A stretch of DNA of 57,773 nucleotides. Source: Paludibacteraceae bacterium. Its GTDB lineage: Bacteria > Bacteroidota > Bacteroidia > Bacteroidales > Paludibacteraceae. The translations under genes were made by a program, and so were the position numbers. Shown here in pieces: positions 34,850 to 45,493 of the stretch; position 1 is the first letter of the stretch, and each line of letters opens with the position of its first letter. The DNA lies in NCBI GenBank assembly GCA_905235505.1, contig CAJOMJ010000004.1:1-57773 (forward strand), read 5' to 3'. The notes below the pieces were generated by a model that made no database searches, was not told where the DNA came from, and saw nothing but the letters and a program-made list of their open reading frames with translations.

Positions 34850-37723
34850 ATGAAACATACAAGGTTCCTATCCTCCGTCGCCCTGCTTCTTGTTGCCTCC
34901 TGCATGTTTGCCGAGTGGCAGGCACCCATTGTCAATTTCACTCCCGACGACTACTCTGCAGGTACGCAGAACTGGCAGTTGGTAGAGCAGCACAACTCGT
35001 GGATATATACTGCCAACAACTATGGCCTTCTCGAGTATGATGGCGAACGATGGCGCTTGTATGGTATTTCCTCTCCAATGCGCTCTCTCTGTCTGTCTGA
35101 CGACGGCGCCGTCTATGTAGGAGGCACAGGCGAGTTCGGTATATATAAGTCGGACGAATTGGGAAGAATGAACTATAGTTCTCTTTCCGATAGTCTCCCG
35201 CAGGAAGACAGCTCTTTCAGGGAGGTGTGGAATATCTGTATCTCGCAAGGGCAGGTGTATTTCCAGACGCGTAACAAGATATTCATTCTGACTCCCGATG
35301 GCAGCTACAGGACTATATCAACCGATGCTGTGTTCCAGCAGATGTGTGCAGTTGGTGATGCCGTATATGTAGCCGGCTCAAACGGTGTATATCTGCTCGC
35401 CGGTACCCAGCTGAATCTTCTCCGCGGGTCCGAGTTGCTTGAAGGATACGAAGTGCGCGGAATTTGCCGGCTGCCTGACGGACACATCCTTATTGCTACC
35501 GACCTGGGCGGAATGTATGTTTACGATGGCAACTCCATCTCACCTTATAATACGGGTGTTGACTCCTTTATTAAAAGTAGCCAGCTGTATTGTTTTGCTA
35601 TTAACGACAGGTATATCGCTTATGGCACTGTGCTGAATGGAGTGATTGTTACTGACCATGACGGGAAAATGGTATCCCACTGCAATGTTAAAAGCGGTCT
35701 CTGCAACAATACCGTCCTCTCTCTGCTCTTCGCTGACGACGGCAGTCTCTGGGTCGGAATGGATCAGGGCGTGGCTCGCATCGCTATGTCCTCTGTACTT
35801 CAGTATCTGCGTGACGACGGTTTGTCATACGGCTCCGGCTATTGCACTGCAATAAATGAAGGAAGAATGTATTTCGGTACAAACCAGGGCTTGTATTCTG
35901 CTCTGATAACCGATACCTTGACCTTGCAAGTTGGTCCTCTCCGCTTGGTAGAAGGCAGTCAGGGGCAGGTCTGGAACTTGAGAAAGGTAGGCGGCGTACT
36001 CCTCTGCTGTCACAATCGCGGACTATTCGCAGTCAATGGCGAACACTGTGTTCCGATATCCATGTCAGAGGGCTACTGGGATATCCGTCAGCGTGATGCT
36101 TCCACTGCCTATGCCGGCACATATAGCGGTATAGCTGTACTGCGCCTCTCCAAAGGCAACTGGATAGTGGCAAACAAAATCGAAGGTTATACTGAAAGCG
36201 CTTTGCAAGTGGAAACCGATGGGGCAGGGGCACTCTGGACGGTTTCCGAACAGGGAGTCATGCGGCTCATAACCGATGCCGATGCTGAGACTTTTGTCTC
36301 TTCCGAACTTGTCTTCCCCTTTAACGAGCGTCGTGACTGGTACTCATTGTCAAAAGTTGATGGTCAGGTGTTTGTCAGCAGCAACGATACATGCGTACTT
36401 GTTGACCGTAATGGCTACCTCATGTCTGCTACGCCCCTCACCTCACTTTTGGAGGGAGACAAACTGTATCAGATGGTATGTCAGGACGAAAACAGAAACT
36501 TGTGGTATATCGCCGATGGTATTAAAAAGGTGCGCATTTATGATGCCCCGTCCCATTCTTTCGAGAAAGTGCCCAGAAGAGTGGCAAGCAAGGCTAACGA
36601 CTATGCCGACGGGTTCCCCAATCTCTATCTCACAGAAAACAACAAGGCAATCTCAGGTAGTGTGGCAGGCTTCTATCTTATTGATATAAACAGACTGAGA
36701 GAGAATAAAAACAGCAATCGTCAGTTGCTCGTCCGGAGAATAAGAGACCTTAATACCGATGAGGTGATTTATGGTGAAAGCTTCCCTAAAGTGCGAAAGG
36801 ATATCAAACTGCCATACAATAAATATAATATGAGGTTTGAGATAGGAGGTATAGCGGACTTCGGCTCCAAACATATATATTATACAAGAATGTTGCCCCT
36901 TGAAGACGATTTCACTCCTTGTGGTGATGTGCCGCAAAGAGACTTCCGATTCGATAAGCACGGGAAATATACACTGGAGACAATCATGGTGTCCGAGCAG
37001 ACAGGACAAGAGTTCGCAACCTCTGTTTCTTTCGACATATTGCCGCCTTGGTATAAAACCGTTTGGGCAAAACTGATGTATATTTTCCTTGGCTTGATTG
37101 CTGCAGGTCTGTTGGCATATATCGCTTTCTGCTTTGCCGTAAGTTACCAGAAGAAACTCACCCGCAGAAAAGATGAAGAACTCAGGCTCCAGCGTGAAAA
37201 GCACGAGAGAGAGGTTAAAGAGCAGGAGATGAGGATTTTGCAACTTGAGCATGAAAGAGCAATGTACGAATTGAAGAATAAAAGTGAGAAACTGAACGGA
37301 CTAATGCTTAACCAGTTAGGCAGAAACGAACTGGCACAAAAAGTGCTCGCCCAGCTTCATAAGGTGCAGGATGATATGAAAAACGGGGATATGGATAATG
37401 CACAAAAGAAACTTCAGCAGTTGCAACAGCAGTTGGGTAATGAAAGAAACAACGATGTTGACTGGCAGCGGTTCGAAGATAACTTCGACGATGCCAACAA
37501 TAAGTTCATGAAGAAACTCGCTACCTTGTATCCCGATCTTACAAGAAATGAGCGGCGGCTGTGCGTATATATTCACATGGGGTTATACACCAAGGAGATT
37601 TCCCCCTTGTTGGGAATATCCAACCGTGGAGTCGAAATGATGAGATATCGTATGAGAAACAAACTCAACCTCGAACCTCAGGAGAGCCTTAGAGAGTTCC
37701 TCCAAAGACTCTCTAACGAATAA
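34850..37723 (+). CDS. membrane-spanning beta-propeller one-component regulator with LuxR-type HTH
   Basis: 957 aa from the ATG at 34850, which opens a signal/TM (MKHTRFLSSVALLLVASC). Periplasmic region: two-component-regulator propeller repeats (for example NSWIYTANNYGLLEYDGERW, DDGAVYVGGTGEFGIYK, DGSLWVGMDQGVARI), then a Y_Y_Y-type Ig domain (about 650-730). TM helix about 745-765, long coiled coil (about 770-870), then a C-terminal LuxR/GerE-type HTH (LTRNERRLCVYIHMGLYTKE...SNRGVEMMRYRMRNKL). No histidine kinase or receiver domain, so it is not a classical hybrid two-component system. Placed to sense a glucan oligosaccharide and activate the SusC operon downstream. Confidence 0.88.
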   Translation: MKHTRFLSSVALLLVASCMFAEWQAPIVNFTPDDYSAGTQNWQLVEQHNSWIYTANNYGLLEYDGERWRLYGISSPMRSLCLSDDGAVYVGGTGEFGIYKSDELGRMNYSSLSDSLPQEDSSFREVWNICISQGQVYFQTRNKIFILTPDGSYRTISTDAVFQQMCAVGDAVYVAGSNGVYLLAGTQLNLLRGSELLEGYEVRGICRLPDGHILIATDLGGMYVYDGNSISPYNTGVDSFIKSSQLYCFAINDRYIAYGTVLNGVIVTDHDGKMVSHCNVKSGLCNNTVLSLLFADDGSLWVGMDQGVARIAMSSVLQYLRDDGLSYGSGYCTAINEGRMYFGTNQGLYSALITDTLTLQVGPLRLVEGSQGQVWNLRKVGGVLLCCHNRGLFAVNGEHCVPISMSEGYWDIRQRDASTAYAGTYSGIAVLRLSKGNWIVANKIEGYTESALQVETDGAGALWTVSEQGVMRLITDADAETFVSSELVFPFNERRDWYSLSKVDGQVFVSSNDTCVLVDRNGYLMSATPLTSLLEGDKLYQMVCQDENRNLWYIADGIKKVRIYDAPSHSFEKVPRRVASKANDYADGFPNLYLTENNKAISGSVAGFYLIDINRLRENKNSNRQLLVRRIRDLNTDEVIYGESFPKVRKDIKLPYNKYNMRFEIGGIADFGSKHIYYTRMLPLEDDFTPCGDVPQRDFRFDKHGKYTLETIMVSEQTGQEFATSVSFDILPPWYKTVWAKLMYIFLGLIAAGLLAYIAFCFAVSYQKKLTRRKDEELRLQREKHEREVKEQEMRILQLEHERAMYELKNKSEKLNGLMLNQLGRNELAQKVLAQLHKVQDDMKNGDMDNAQKKLQQLQQQLGNERNNDVDWQRFEDNFDDANNKFMKKLATLYPDLTRNERRLCVYIHMGLYTKEISPLLGISNRGVEMMRYRMRNKLNLEPQESLREFLQRLSNE

Positions 37724-38269
37724 ATCTAACTGCCTCTATCTCCTAACCCGCATGTCAGAAAATGCCATAGCGTAGAGACGCGCCCCCGTCCCGTCTTCCC
37801 CTCTCCTTCATCGGAAAACTCACCCACATGTAGAGACATTTGTCTAAATGTCTCTCATTGAGTGCAGCAGCCATGAATGGCTGCTAATGTATAGTCTCGC
37901 TCCCGTCCCCCCTGCCGTTACGCCTCTCCGGCAATCCCCTAATCAGACCCCATCACCCTTTTGACACCTTGTCTGCTATACTCTCTTATAAGTTTTATTC
38001 TCATGTCTTCCCTCGGCTGTATTGTCGTATGACTTTACTGTATATTTGTACTTATTTCTCTTGCATTACTCCATTGATATAGTGTAATATATGTGTCTTG
38101 TGTAGTATTTTTGTTGAATTGTATGTAATTATATGTGAAACTTTTACGAATATGAAAATCATCTTGATTTATCTCCACATCTTGCATAATCATTTTATTT
38201 GTATTACCTTTGCCACGCTTAAATAATAATTTTAAGTAGCGTTAACCTGAAAAACAAATTAACAATATC
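37724..38269. repeat. intergenic region with TAGAGAC hairpin and a second hairpin
   Basis: No gene. It holds TAGAGACATTT-GTCT-AAATGTCTCTCA (37831-37856), a 10-bp perfect stem with a tetraloop almost identical to 55911-55935; a degenerate relative at 37772-37795; an adjacent hairpin AGCAGCCA-TGAA-TGGCTGCT (37866-37885); and the susC promoter at 38182-38212. About 250 bp between 37900 and 38170 show nothing else I can name. Confidence 0.7.
38182..38212 (+). promoter_or_regulatory. promoter of the SusC-SusD operon
   Basis: TTG (38182-38184) and TACCTTTG (38205-38212) at standard spacing; leader about 55 nt to the susC ATG at 38270. Confidence 0.7.
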
Positions 38270-41200
38270 ATGAGAAAACGAATTCCATTCTTTTTTGTTT
38301 TCTGCTTGTCCTCCTTGTTGCTTTCGGCGCAGAGCCTTACGGTAACAGGTGTCGTGACTGCGGCAGATGAGCCGGATCCTGTGATTGGTGCCAGTGTGCT
38401 TGTTAAGGGCACTACTAATGGTACTATAACTGACTTTGATGGTAATTTCCAGATTGAAGCCAAACAAGGTGACGTGCTTCAAATCAGTTACATGGGTTAT
38501 GTAACCCAGGAAGTCAAGGCAAGTGCTTCTCCCCTGAAAATCGTTCTTCAGCCTGATAACGTGCAACTCCAGGAGGTTGTCGCTATCGGTTACGGTACAA
38601 TGAAGAAGTCCGACTTGACAGGCGCTGTTACCTCGGTCAGTGCCGACCAACTCCTCAAAGCCCCTGTCTCCGGTCTCGACCAGGCTCTACAGGGACGTGC
38701 AGCCGGTGTAACAGTCACCACCAATTCCGGTCAGCCAGGTGAAGCGGCTACTATTCGTATCCGCGGTATCGGTTCTGCGCTCGGCGGTAACGACCCTCTC
38801 TATGTCGTTGACGGTGTGATTACTGGTGACATATCTTTCCTCGCTCCTAACGATATTAAGTCTATGGAGATATTGAAAGATGCTTCTGCAACTGCCATCT
38901 ATGGTAGCCGTGGTGCTAATGGTGTCATTCTGGTTACCACCAAGTCCGGTAGTAATGGTAAGGCAAATATCTCTTTCGATGCCTATTGGGGCATGCAGAA
39001 TCGCTGGAAGAAACTTGATATGATGTCTTCTGAGGAGATGGCTGAGACCAAACTCTTGATGGGTATCATGAAAGACAAGTTGCCCGGTATTGATGCCTAC
39101 TATAAGTATAAAACCCAAGGCCTCACAGCTTGGATGAAAGGTCGTGCCTCCAGCAAGTACTATCCTAACAATGATGACTATACTTACGACCGCAATACTG
39201 ACTGGCAGGACGAGGTGTTCCATAAGAATGCCTTTATGCACAACTATAGTCTCTCTATTGACGGAGGTACCGACAAAGGACACTATGCTTTCTCTGCTAA
39301 CTATTTTGGTCAGGACGGTACTATCATGGGTAGTAACTACGAGCGACTCACACTGCGCCTCAATTCCGACTATCAGGTGCGTAGTTGGTTGAAGATAGGC
39401 GAACACCTGTCCTTTATGTATGCAAAGGGCAGAAATGCTATGAACAACGATGCAAGCCCCGGAGCATCTGTCATATCTGCGGCTCTTGCCATGGCTCCGT
39501 GGGACCCGACCCATTATCCCGAAGGATCTACTTATACTAACAAAAGTACCGGCGAGGTGACTGACCTGAGCGGTAAGACAGCTGCTTCAAGCAACTTCAA
39601 AAACGTTACCAACCCGTTCTCAATGGTATATGAGAGTTTCCCCGAGTCGAAAGACGAGCGTCTTGTGGGCGATCTCTACTTGGAACTCACACCCGTAAAA
39701 GGACTCACCATACGCCCCTCTATTTCTATGGACTATACTATCAATAGGTATCGTCTCTTCAAGAATGCTTACGACTATTCTTCTTACGACTCAAGCGCAA
39801 AGAACTTCCTTAGTCGCTCTATGAGTCGTGCTAATACACTCCTTGAGGAAACCACTATTACCTATGCCAAGGAAATCGGCAAACATAGCTTCTCTGTTAT
39901 GGCAGGCCAGACATGGCAGGAAGAGCAGTACTATAGTTTGGGTGCATCAGGCTCCTCAATCCTTAACCCTACTGAGTCGCATTGGTATCTGTCTGAAACA
40001 ACCGATGACAACACCAACCCTGTCGGAGATGCTGTTAGCCGTCTGCGCCGTGTAAGTTTCCTCGGTCGTGCTTTCTATAGTTACGACAGCCGCTATATGG
40101 TAACCGTTAACTTCCGTGCCGACGGCTCAAGTAAGTTCTCAAAGAATCCTTGGGGCTTCTTCCCCTCTGCATCTCTGGCATGGCGTATTAGTCAGGAACC
40201 CTTCTTGCGCGACAAAGACGTCGCTTGGCTTGACAACCTTAAGTTGCGTGCAGGTTGGGGACGCGTAGGTAACGACGGCGTGCCCAATAGCGCCTTTGTT
40301 ACTACCATGGGTTCCTCTTCTATGGTATTCTACGGATATCCTCTCGGTATGGACCAAGTGATGAATTACGGCGCAGCAGTACTTACACAACCTGATTTGA
40401 ATGGCAAGTGGGAGACCAACGAACAATGGGATGCCGGTCTTGATTTCTCCTTCTGGAATGGTAAACTCTCCGGTTCTCTCGACTGGTTCCTGCGTGACAC
40501 CAAAGATGCCCTTCTTTATGTCAATGCTCCGGCACACGTGGGTAACCGCTACCCGATGATACGCAATGTGGGTGTCATCAGAAACCAGGGTGTTGAATTG
40601 GCACTCGAACACAACAATCGTGTAGGTAAATTCAACTATTCTATAGGTGGTAACATCTCTTGGATTAAGAATGAACTTAAGTCGCTGAACGGCGGTTCTC
40701 CTCTCTATGGAAACGGCACATTGCTTAAGACTGACGAAGGTCTGCCGCTGAATAGTTTCTGGGGATATATCTATGAAGGCATCTATCAGAACAACGCAGA
40801 TGCCGCATATTACACCAACCAGGCAATGAAAGAGGGTGACGCAAAGTTCAAGGATCAGGATGGTAATCATCTTCTTGACAACGATGACTACACTTATCTC
40901 GGCAACTCCTTCCCCAAGATTACTTACGGACTCAACTTCGCATGCGACTTCTACGGTGTTGATGTGCAGCTGTTCTTCCAAGGTGTAGCAGGCAACAGAA
41001 TATATAATGCCCTCCGTGTCCGTACTGAGGGTAGTGGCGATGAGTGCTCTCTCGGATCTCAGATGAAAGATGTATGGATTGGTTATGACGATCCCGAAGT
41101 GCAGAACCACCTTGCAGAGGGAGGGTTCTACTATCTGGATTTGGAGAACCGCAATGGTACTATTCCTAATCCTACCGGCTCGCTTACCAACTCCGCCAAT

Positions 41201-41443
41201 AGTACCCGTTTCATCGAGAACGGTAGTTACTTGCGCCTGAAGAATGTGCAGATAGGTTACACCCTTCCTAAAGAGATTACCAAGAAAGCCTACATAGAGC
41301 GTCTCCGTTTCTATGTTACCGCAAGCAACCTGTTCACTATTACAAGTTATACAGGTTATGACCCCGAAGTAGGCGGTGGCGTTGACTATGGTAATTATCC
41401 GCAGTCACGTACTTTCACTTTCGGTCTCAATGCAAACTTCTAA
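38270..41443 (+). CDS. SusC-like TonB-dependent outer-membrane glycan transporter
   Basis: 1057 aa. Signal peptide ending LLLSAQS; CarboxypepD_reg-like N-terminal domain (GVVTAADEPDPVIGASVLVK, GNFQIEAKQGDVLQISYMGY), plug domain (IRIRGIGSALGGNDPLYVVD) and a long beta-barrel ending in an aromatic strand (TFTFGLNANF). Imports oligosaccharides with the SusD lid encoded 36 bp downstream. The neighbouring GH16, GH128-like and GH30 genes indicate a beta-glucan substrate. Confidence 0.95.
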   Translation: MRKRIPFFFVFCLSSLLLSAQSLTVTGVVTAADEPDPVIGASVLVKGTTNGTITDFDGNFQIEAKQGDVLQISYMGYVTQEVKASASPLKIVLQPDNVQLQEVVAIGYGTMKKSDLTGAVTSVSADQLLKAPVSGLDQALQGRAAGVTVTTNSGQPGEAATIRIRGIGSALGGNDPLYVVDGVITGDISFLAPNDIKSMEILKDASATAIYGSRGANGVILVTTKSGSNGKANISFDAYWGMQNRWKKLDMMSSEEMAETKLLMGIMKDKLPGIDAYYKYKTQGLTAWMKGRASSKYYPNNDDYTYDRNTDWQDEVFHKNAFMHNYSLSIDGGTDKGHYAFSANYFGQDGTIMGSNYERLTLRLNSDYQVRSWLKIGEHLSFMYAKGRNAMNNDASPGASVISAALAMAPWDPTHYPEGSTYTNKSTGEVTDLSGKTAASSNFKNVTNPFSMVYESFPESKDERLVGDLYLELTPVKGLTIRPSISMDYTINRYRLFKNAYDYSSYDSSAKNFLSRSMSRANTLLEETTITYAKEIGKHSFSVMAGQTWQEEQYYSLGASGSSILNPTESHWYLSETTDDNTNPVGDAVSRLRRVSFLGRAFYSYDSRYMVTVNFRADGSSKFSKNPWGFFPSASLAWRISQEPFLRDKDVAWLDNLKLRAGWGRVGNDGVPNSAFVTTMGSSSMVFYGYPLGMDQVMNYGAAVLTQPDLNGKWETNEQWDAGLDFSFWNGKLSGSLDWFLRDTKDALLYVNAPAHVGNRYPMIRNVGVIRNQGVELALEHNNRVGKFNYSIGGNISWIKNELKSLNGGSPLYGNGTLLKTDEGLPLNSFWGYIYEGIYQNNADAAYYTNQAMKEGDAKFKDQDGNHLLDNDDYTYLGNSFPKITYGLNFACDFYGVDVQLFFQGVAGNRIYNALRVRTEGSGDECSLGSQMKDVWIGYDDPEVQNHLAEGGFYYLDLENRNGTIPNPTGSLTNSANSTRFIENGSYLRLKNVQIGYTLPKEITKKAYIERLRFYVTASNLFTITSYTGYDPEVGGGVDYGNYPQSRTFTFGLNANF

Positions 41444-41479
41444 TGTGTTAGTGTATTAATTTCTAAAGATACTGAAGTT

Positions 41480-43120
41480 ATGAAAACAAATAATATATAT
41501 AAGGTTCTTTTACTCGTCTCAGTGCTGTTCTCTTTTACCAACTGCACTGATTATCTTACCGAGCAACAGCCCGCAACCACTCTGCTTGAGGATTTCTATA
41601 CCTCCGGCACTTCTGCCATACAGAATGTAACCGGTTGCTATGTACCGCTTATGTGGGAGTTCAATCAGACATACTACTCCGAGTGGTTTATTGGTGACAT
41701 CGTCTCTGATGATGCTCTTAAAGGTGGACAGAATACAGGAGATATGGGGGCGGTCTATGATATGGAGAATTGGAAGACTACCGCCAATAACGACCTGCTG
41801 CTTGATTTCTACAGAGCTCAATACCAAGGTATAGGTCGTTGCAATCTGGCATTGAAGTATGTAACAGATATGGCTACCGACAGTATTATGGACGAACGGA
41901 TGAAGCAACGCCTCATCGGTGAAGCCAAGTTCCTGAGAGCTTACTATTATTTCCGCTTGGTGCGCGTGTTTGGCGGAGTGCCTGTTAATCTTGATGTTAT
42001 AACCGATAGCGAGAAATGGCAGATTCCCCGTTCTTCCGTTGAGGAGGTGTTTGAGCAGATACTCTCCGACCTCGAGGATGCACAGAAAGTTCTTTGGCGT
42101 GTGGAAGAGATACCTTTGACCCAGCGTGGACGCGCCACCAAGGGGGCTGCTGAGGCAATGCTCATGAAGGTTCACCTTTATATGGCAGGCCCATACTGGT
42201 CAACATATCTTTCCAATAGCTCATCCGCTGATAACTACGCCGCAGCCAAAGCATGGGGCGATAGCATAATAACCAACGATACATACATCCTCAACCCTGT
42301 TTATCATGACAACTTTACTGAGGAAGGTGAGAACGGTCCTGAGTCTGTATTTGAAATACAATACATGGAAGTGGGCTGGGGCGACTTTGGTCAAGGCAAC
42401 GGCTTTACTGCCGGTAGTTTTACTCAACGTCTTGTGCGCTCGCGTTCTACTAAGGAAAGTCTCACTCTCGGTGATGCAGGTTGGGGCTTCAACCGTCCTA
42501 CACAATGCTTGTACGATGAGTTTGAAGCAGGAGATGCACGCCGCGAAGAGGCAATACTCACTCCTACTGATGACCAGATGGATGACCCCTCGGAGTCAAG
42601 CGAAGAGGTGTATCTCGGAGTACGGCATCTCAACAATAAGTATGGCTGGTATGGCAACCGCCTTGCTCACCACTCGCGTGGCCCGCTCAACAGCAAGCAG
42701 ATACGCTATGCCGATGTCCTTCTTATGTATGCTGAGGCTTGTGCCGAGGCAGGCGATGATGCCGCTGCACAGAATGCGCTGAACGAAATCCGTACTGCTC
42801 GTGGTATGGATACCTATCCCGGCTATACCTACAACACTATAACTCCTGACGCCGGCTCCGACCTGAAGAATGCCATACGTCATGAGCGTCGGGTGGAACT
42901 CGCTATGGAAGGACATCGTTGGTTCGACCTCGTACGTTGGTATGGTGGTGTCGGTAACGGACTTGACAACTATATGAATGTTACATATAAGAATGTGGAA
43001 AGTCAGGCTGCACAGTCTCACATGGCTAAGTTCGAAGCAGGGAAGCATGAGATATTCCCTTTACCCGCAGAGGAAATAGAACTTGACCCGCTGCTCAAAC
43101 CCAACAACCCGGGATATTAA
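41480..43120 (+). CDS. SusD-like glycan-binding lipoprotein
   Basis: 546 aa. Lipobox Cys in LFSFTNC (Cys 22). RagB/SusD fold with TPR helices and characteristic segments EAKFLRAYYYFRLVRVFGGVPV and RHERRVELAMEGHRWFDLVRW, ending FPLPAEEIELDPLLKPNNPGY as most SusD proteins do. Forms the lid of the SusC transporter on the cell surface. Confidence 0.95.
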   Translation: MKTNNIYKVLLLVSVLFSFTNCTDYLTEQQPATTLLEDFYTSGTSAIQNVTGCYVPLMWEFNQTYYSEWFIGDIVSDDALKGGQNTGDMGAVYDMENWKTTANNDLLLDFYRAQYQGIGRCNLALKYVTDMATDSIMDERMKQRLIGEAKFLRAYYYFRLVRVFGGVPVNLDVITDSEKWQIPRSSVEEVFEQILSDLEDAQKVLWRVEEIPLTQRGRATKGAAEAMLMKVHLYMAGPYWSTYLSNSSSADNYAAAKAWGDSIITNDTYILNPVYHDNFTEEGENGPESVFEIQYMEVGWGDFGQGNGFTAGSFTQRLVRSRSTKESLTLGDAGWGFNRPTQCLYDEFEAGDARREEAILTPTDDQMDDPSESSEEVYLGVRHLNNKYGWYGNRLAHHSRGPLNSKQIRYADVLLMYAEACAEAGDDAAAQNALNEIRTARGMDTYPGYTYNTITPDAGSDLKNAIRHERRVELAMEGHRWFDLVRWYGGVGNGLDNYMNVTYKNVESQAAQSHMAKFEAGKHEIFPLPAEEIELDPLLKPNNPGY

Positions 43121-43169
43121 TTGACACAATATACAATCAACATTATTAACAACTAAAAAATTATTAGTT

Positions 43170-44129
43170 ATGAAAGCAACCAAATTTTTTGTTCTTACAA
43201 TGGCTGCATTGGCTATTGTAGCTTGCACACCAAAAGAGGATCCGGATGATGTAACTATCAAACTGGACAAAGAAACCCTGAATATGGAAGTGGGTGATTC
43301 CCAAGTGTTAACTGCAACAGTTGTTCCTGCAGGAACTGCTGTGACATGGACATCTCTGAATCCTGCATTTGCCACAGTTGACAATGGTATCGTTACTGCT
43401 GTAGCTGAGGGTTCGACTATCATCATCGCATCTGCCGGCTCCGCACGCGCACAGTGCCAGGTGATTGTAGGTAAGGGTTCTTCTATGGAAGGAAACGTCT
43501 ATACCCTCAAAGATGCTTCTGTGTACTATCCTCTCTACGTGGATACAGATACCAAAAACAAGATGGGTAGCAAAGTGAAGATTGACTTCACTGTGGATGA
43601 TGTCAGAAATCACTTCTGGCCTTGGGTAATAGAAGGTTCTGACCTGCTTACTTATGTAATCCTTACTCCTACCGGCAAAAACTTCTATGGTACAGAAAAG
43701 GATGGTGGCTACATGTCTCTTTCGGCTTCCGGTAACGGCGCAGGTTGGGCAGGTGGCGGATATAGTGCACAGCCTGACGAGTTGCAGCAACTCATCGATG
43801 ATATCAATGCCGACCCCGAGAACTTCTATTTCCACATAGGTCTGCGTCAGACCGACGGTTATGGCAACTGCTTCTATTTCTTTGGAATGGAAGAGACAAA
43901 GTTTGTCATAGGTGCAAGCTCTCAATATGGTGGCACATCTATTGGTGACTTCAAGCGTGATGGTTATTGGTATGAGTTCGATATTCCATTGTCGAAGTAT
44001 GCTACTGCATTCTCAGGATATAAGGTTAGCGAGCACCTGAAACCCGGTGATGACCCGTATATCTTCTCTTTCATGACTGACTGGAACGGACAACTCAACT
44101 ACGATGCTCTGTTCTTCTATAAGAAATAA
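43170..44129 (+). CDS. surface glycan-binding lipoprotein with bacterial Ig-like (Big_2) domain
   Basis: 319 aa. Lipobox IVACT (Cys 19); one Big_2 domain (about 28-102, VTIKLDKETLNMEVGD...VTAVAEGSTIIIASAG), then a beta-rich C-terminal domain with several Trp and Tyr that probably binds glucan. The position after SusD is that of a surface glycan-binding protein (SusE/F-like role). No enzymatic motif. The downstream GH16 starts with the same type of Ig domain. Confidence 0.8.
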   Translation: MKATKFFVLTMAALAIVACTPKEDPDDVTIKLDKETLNMEVGDSQVLTATVVPAGTAVTWTSLNPAFATVDNGIVTAVAEGSTIIIASAGSARAQCQVIVGKGSSMEGNVYTLKDASVYYPLYVDTDTKNKMGSKVKIDFTVDDVRNHFWPWVIEGSDLLTYVILTPTGKNFYGTEKDGGYMSLSASGNGAGWAGGGYSAQPDELQQLIDDINADPENFYFHIGLRQTDGYGNCFYFFGMEETKFVIGASSQYGGTSIGDFKRDGYWYEFDIPLSKYATAFSGYKVSEHLKPGDDPYIFSFMTDWNGQLNYDALFFYKK

Positions 44130-44199
44130 ATTGCATCGTGTATCTTTGCATATAAGGGCTTGGTTGCCCTTATATGCCCTAAATTATAGAGAATTTTAT

Positions 44200-45489
44200 A
44201 TGAAGAAATTGTTTTATTCTGTTTGTATTGCTCTTTGTGCAATTACTATGGCAGGATGTCAGCCGCATCAGGAGAATCTAAGGTTCGATCTCGTGCCTGC
44301 TGTGCTGCAACTCAAAGTGGGCGATGTCGAGATGTTGGAGTTGTCTGTATCAACAAGTGCTACCGTCGTATGGACCAGTTCTGATGAGAGTGTGGCTACT
44401 GTGGCTGCTGGTGTCGTGAATGCTACCGGAATAGGTGTGGCAACAATTACTGCTGCAATAGGTAAGAGCAAGGCTTCTGCTGTTGTCTATGTATCAGGCT
44501 CTGCCGGTCAGACCCTCTCTCTCAATCGTTATCAGGCAACACTGAACAAGGGGGAGCAATTCCAATTCGTATGTAAGAATACCTACGGTACGGAACTTGT
44601 CTGGACATCTGCCGATCCTGAGATAGCTACCGTTGACAATACAGGTCTGGTTACTGCAGTAAAAGCAGGTGTAACAAAGGTTACCGTCAGCTCCGGTATG
44701 GAGCAGTTGTCTGCCAATGTGGCTGTGTCCCACAAATGGGGGGAATACAAACTCGTATGGAGTGAGGAGTTTGAAGGTACCTCGCTTGACCTTAACACTT
44801 GGAACATCGAAGTTAATGGTTATGGTGGCGGCAATCAGGAGGCGCAGTATTATACCGACAGAAATGAGAATCTGCGTGTGGAAGACGGCAACCTCGTTAT
44901 CCAACTGCGCAAAGAACCTTATAACGGCAAAGAATATACATCTGGCCGTATTCAGACAAGAGGAAAGAAATCGTTCACCTACGGCAAGATGGAGGCGCGT
45001 ATAATGTTCCCGTCAGGTAAAGGCTCTTGGCCTGCATTCTGGATGCTTGGGCAGAATGGTAGCTGGCCCGCATGCGGTGAAATAGACATAATTGAGCACG
45101 TCGGCTCCCGTCCTGAGTTCTCTTCCTTTGCCCTTCATACGCAACAGAAAAACGGTTCGAACGGACTCAACTGGCACTCAGGCTATACTGCCGACAAGAG
45201 TATGGAGAATGAGTATCATGTGTATGGTATTGAGTGGCTGGAAGAGGAATCAGATGGTTGCGACCAGATAAAGTTCATGGTTGACGATGAGGTGTATGCC
45301 ACCTCAACCGAGAATCTGACTTATATAAACCAAAATGCCTACTGGCCTTTCAATCAGCCTCACTACTTTATTATCAATCTTGCCGTAGGCGGCACAATGG
45401 GCGGAAGCATAGATGACTCTATGTTCCAGCACGATGTGATAATGAAGGTGGACTGGGTCAGAGTATGGCAGCGTGAAGAAATTGACTGA
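44200..45489 (+). CDS. GH16 beta-glucanase lipoprotein with two Ig-like domains
   Basis: 429 aa from the ATG at 44200; the longer frame from 44104 overlaps the previous gene and lacks a signal. Lipobox TMAGC (Cys 18). Two Big_2 domains (about 25-185) then a GH16 domain (KLVWSEEFEGTSLDLNTWN) with catalytic ExDxxE: E294, D296, E299 in CGEIDIIEHVG. Probably a surface endo-beta-1,3-glucanase (laminarinase), given the PUL content. 5 bp before the next gene. Confidence 0.92.
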   Translation: MKKLFYSVCIALCAITMAGCQPHQENLRFDLVPAVLQLKVGDVEMLELSVSTSATVVWTSSDESVATVAAGVVNATGIGVATITAAIGKSKASAVVYVSGSAGQTLSLNRYQATLNKGEQFQFVCKNTYGTELVWTSADPEIATVDNTGLVTAVKAGVTKVTVSSGMEQLSANVAVSHKWGEYKLVWSEEFEGTSLDLNTWNIEVNGYGGGNQEAQYYTDRNENLRVEDGNLVIQLRKEPYNGKEYTSGRIQTRGKKSFTYGKMEARIMFPSGKGSWPAFWMLGQNGSWPACGEIDIIEHVGSRPEFSSFALHTQQKNGSNGLNWHSGYTADKSMENEYHVYGIEWLEEESDGCDQIKFMVDDEVYATSTENLTYINQNAYWPFNQPHYFIINLAVGGTMGGSIDDSMFQHDVIMKVDWVRVWQREEID

Positions 45490-45493
45490 TACA

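Noticed and set aside
38687-39514. Long minus-strand open frame inside susC
   Set aside because: Shadow of strongly biased codon use in the TonB-dependent receptor; no signal or family match.
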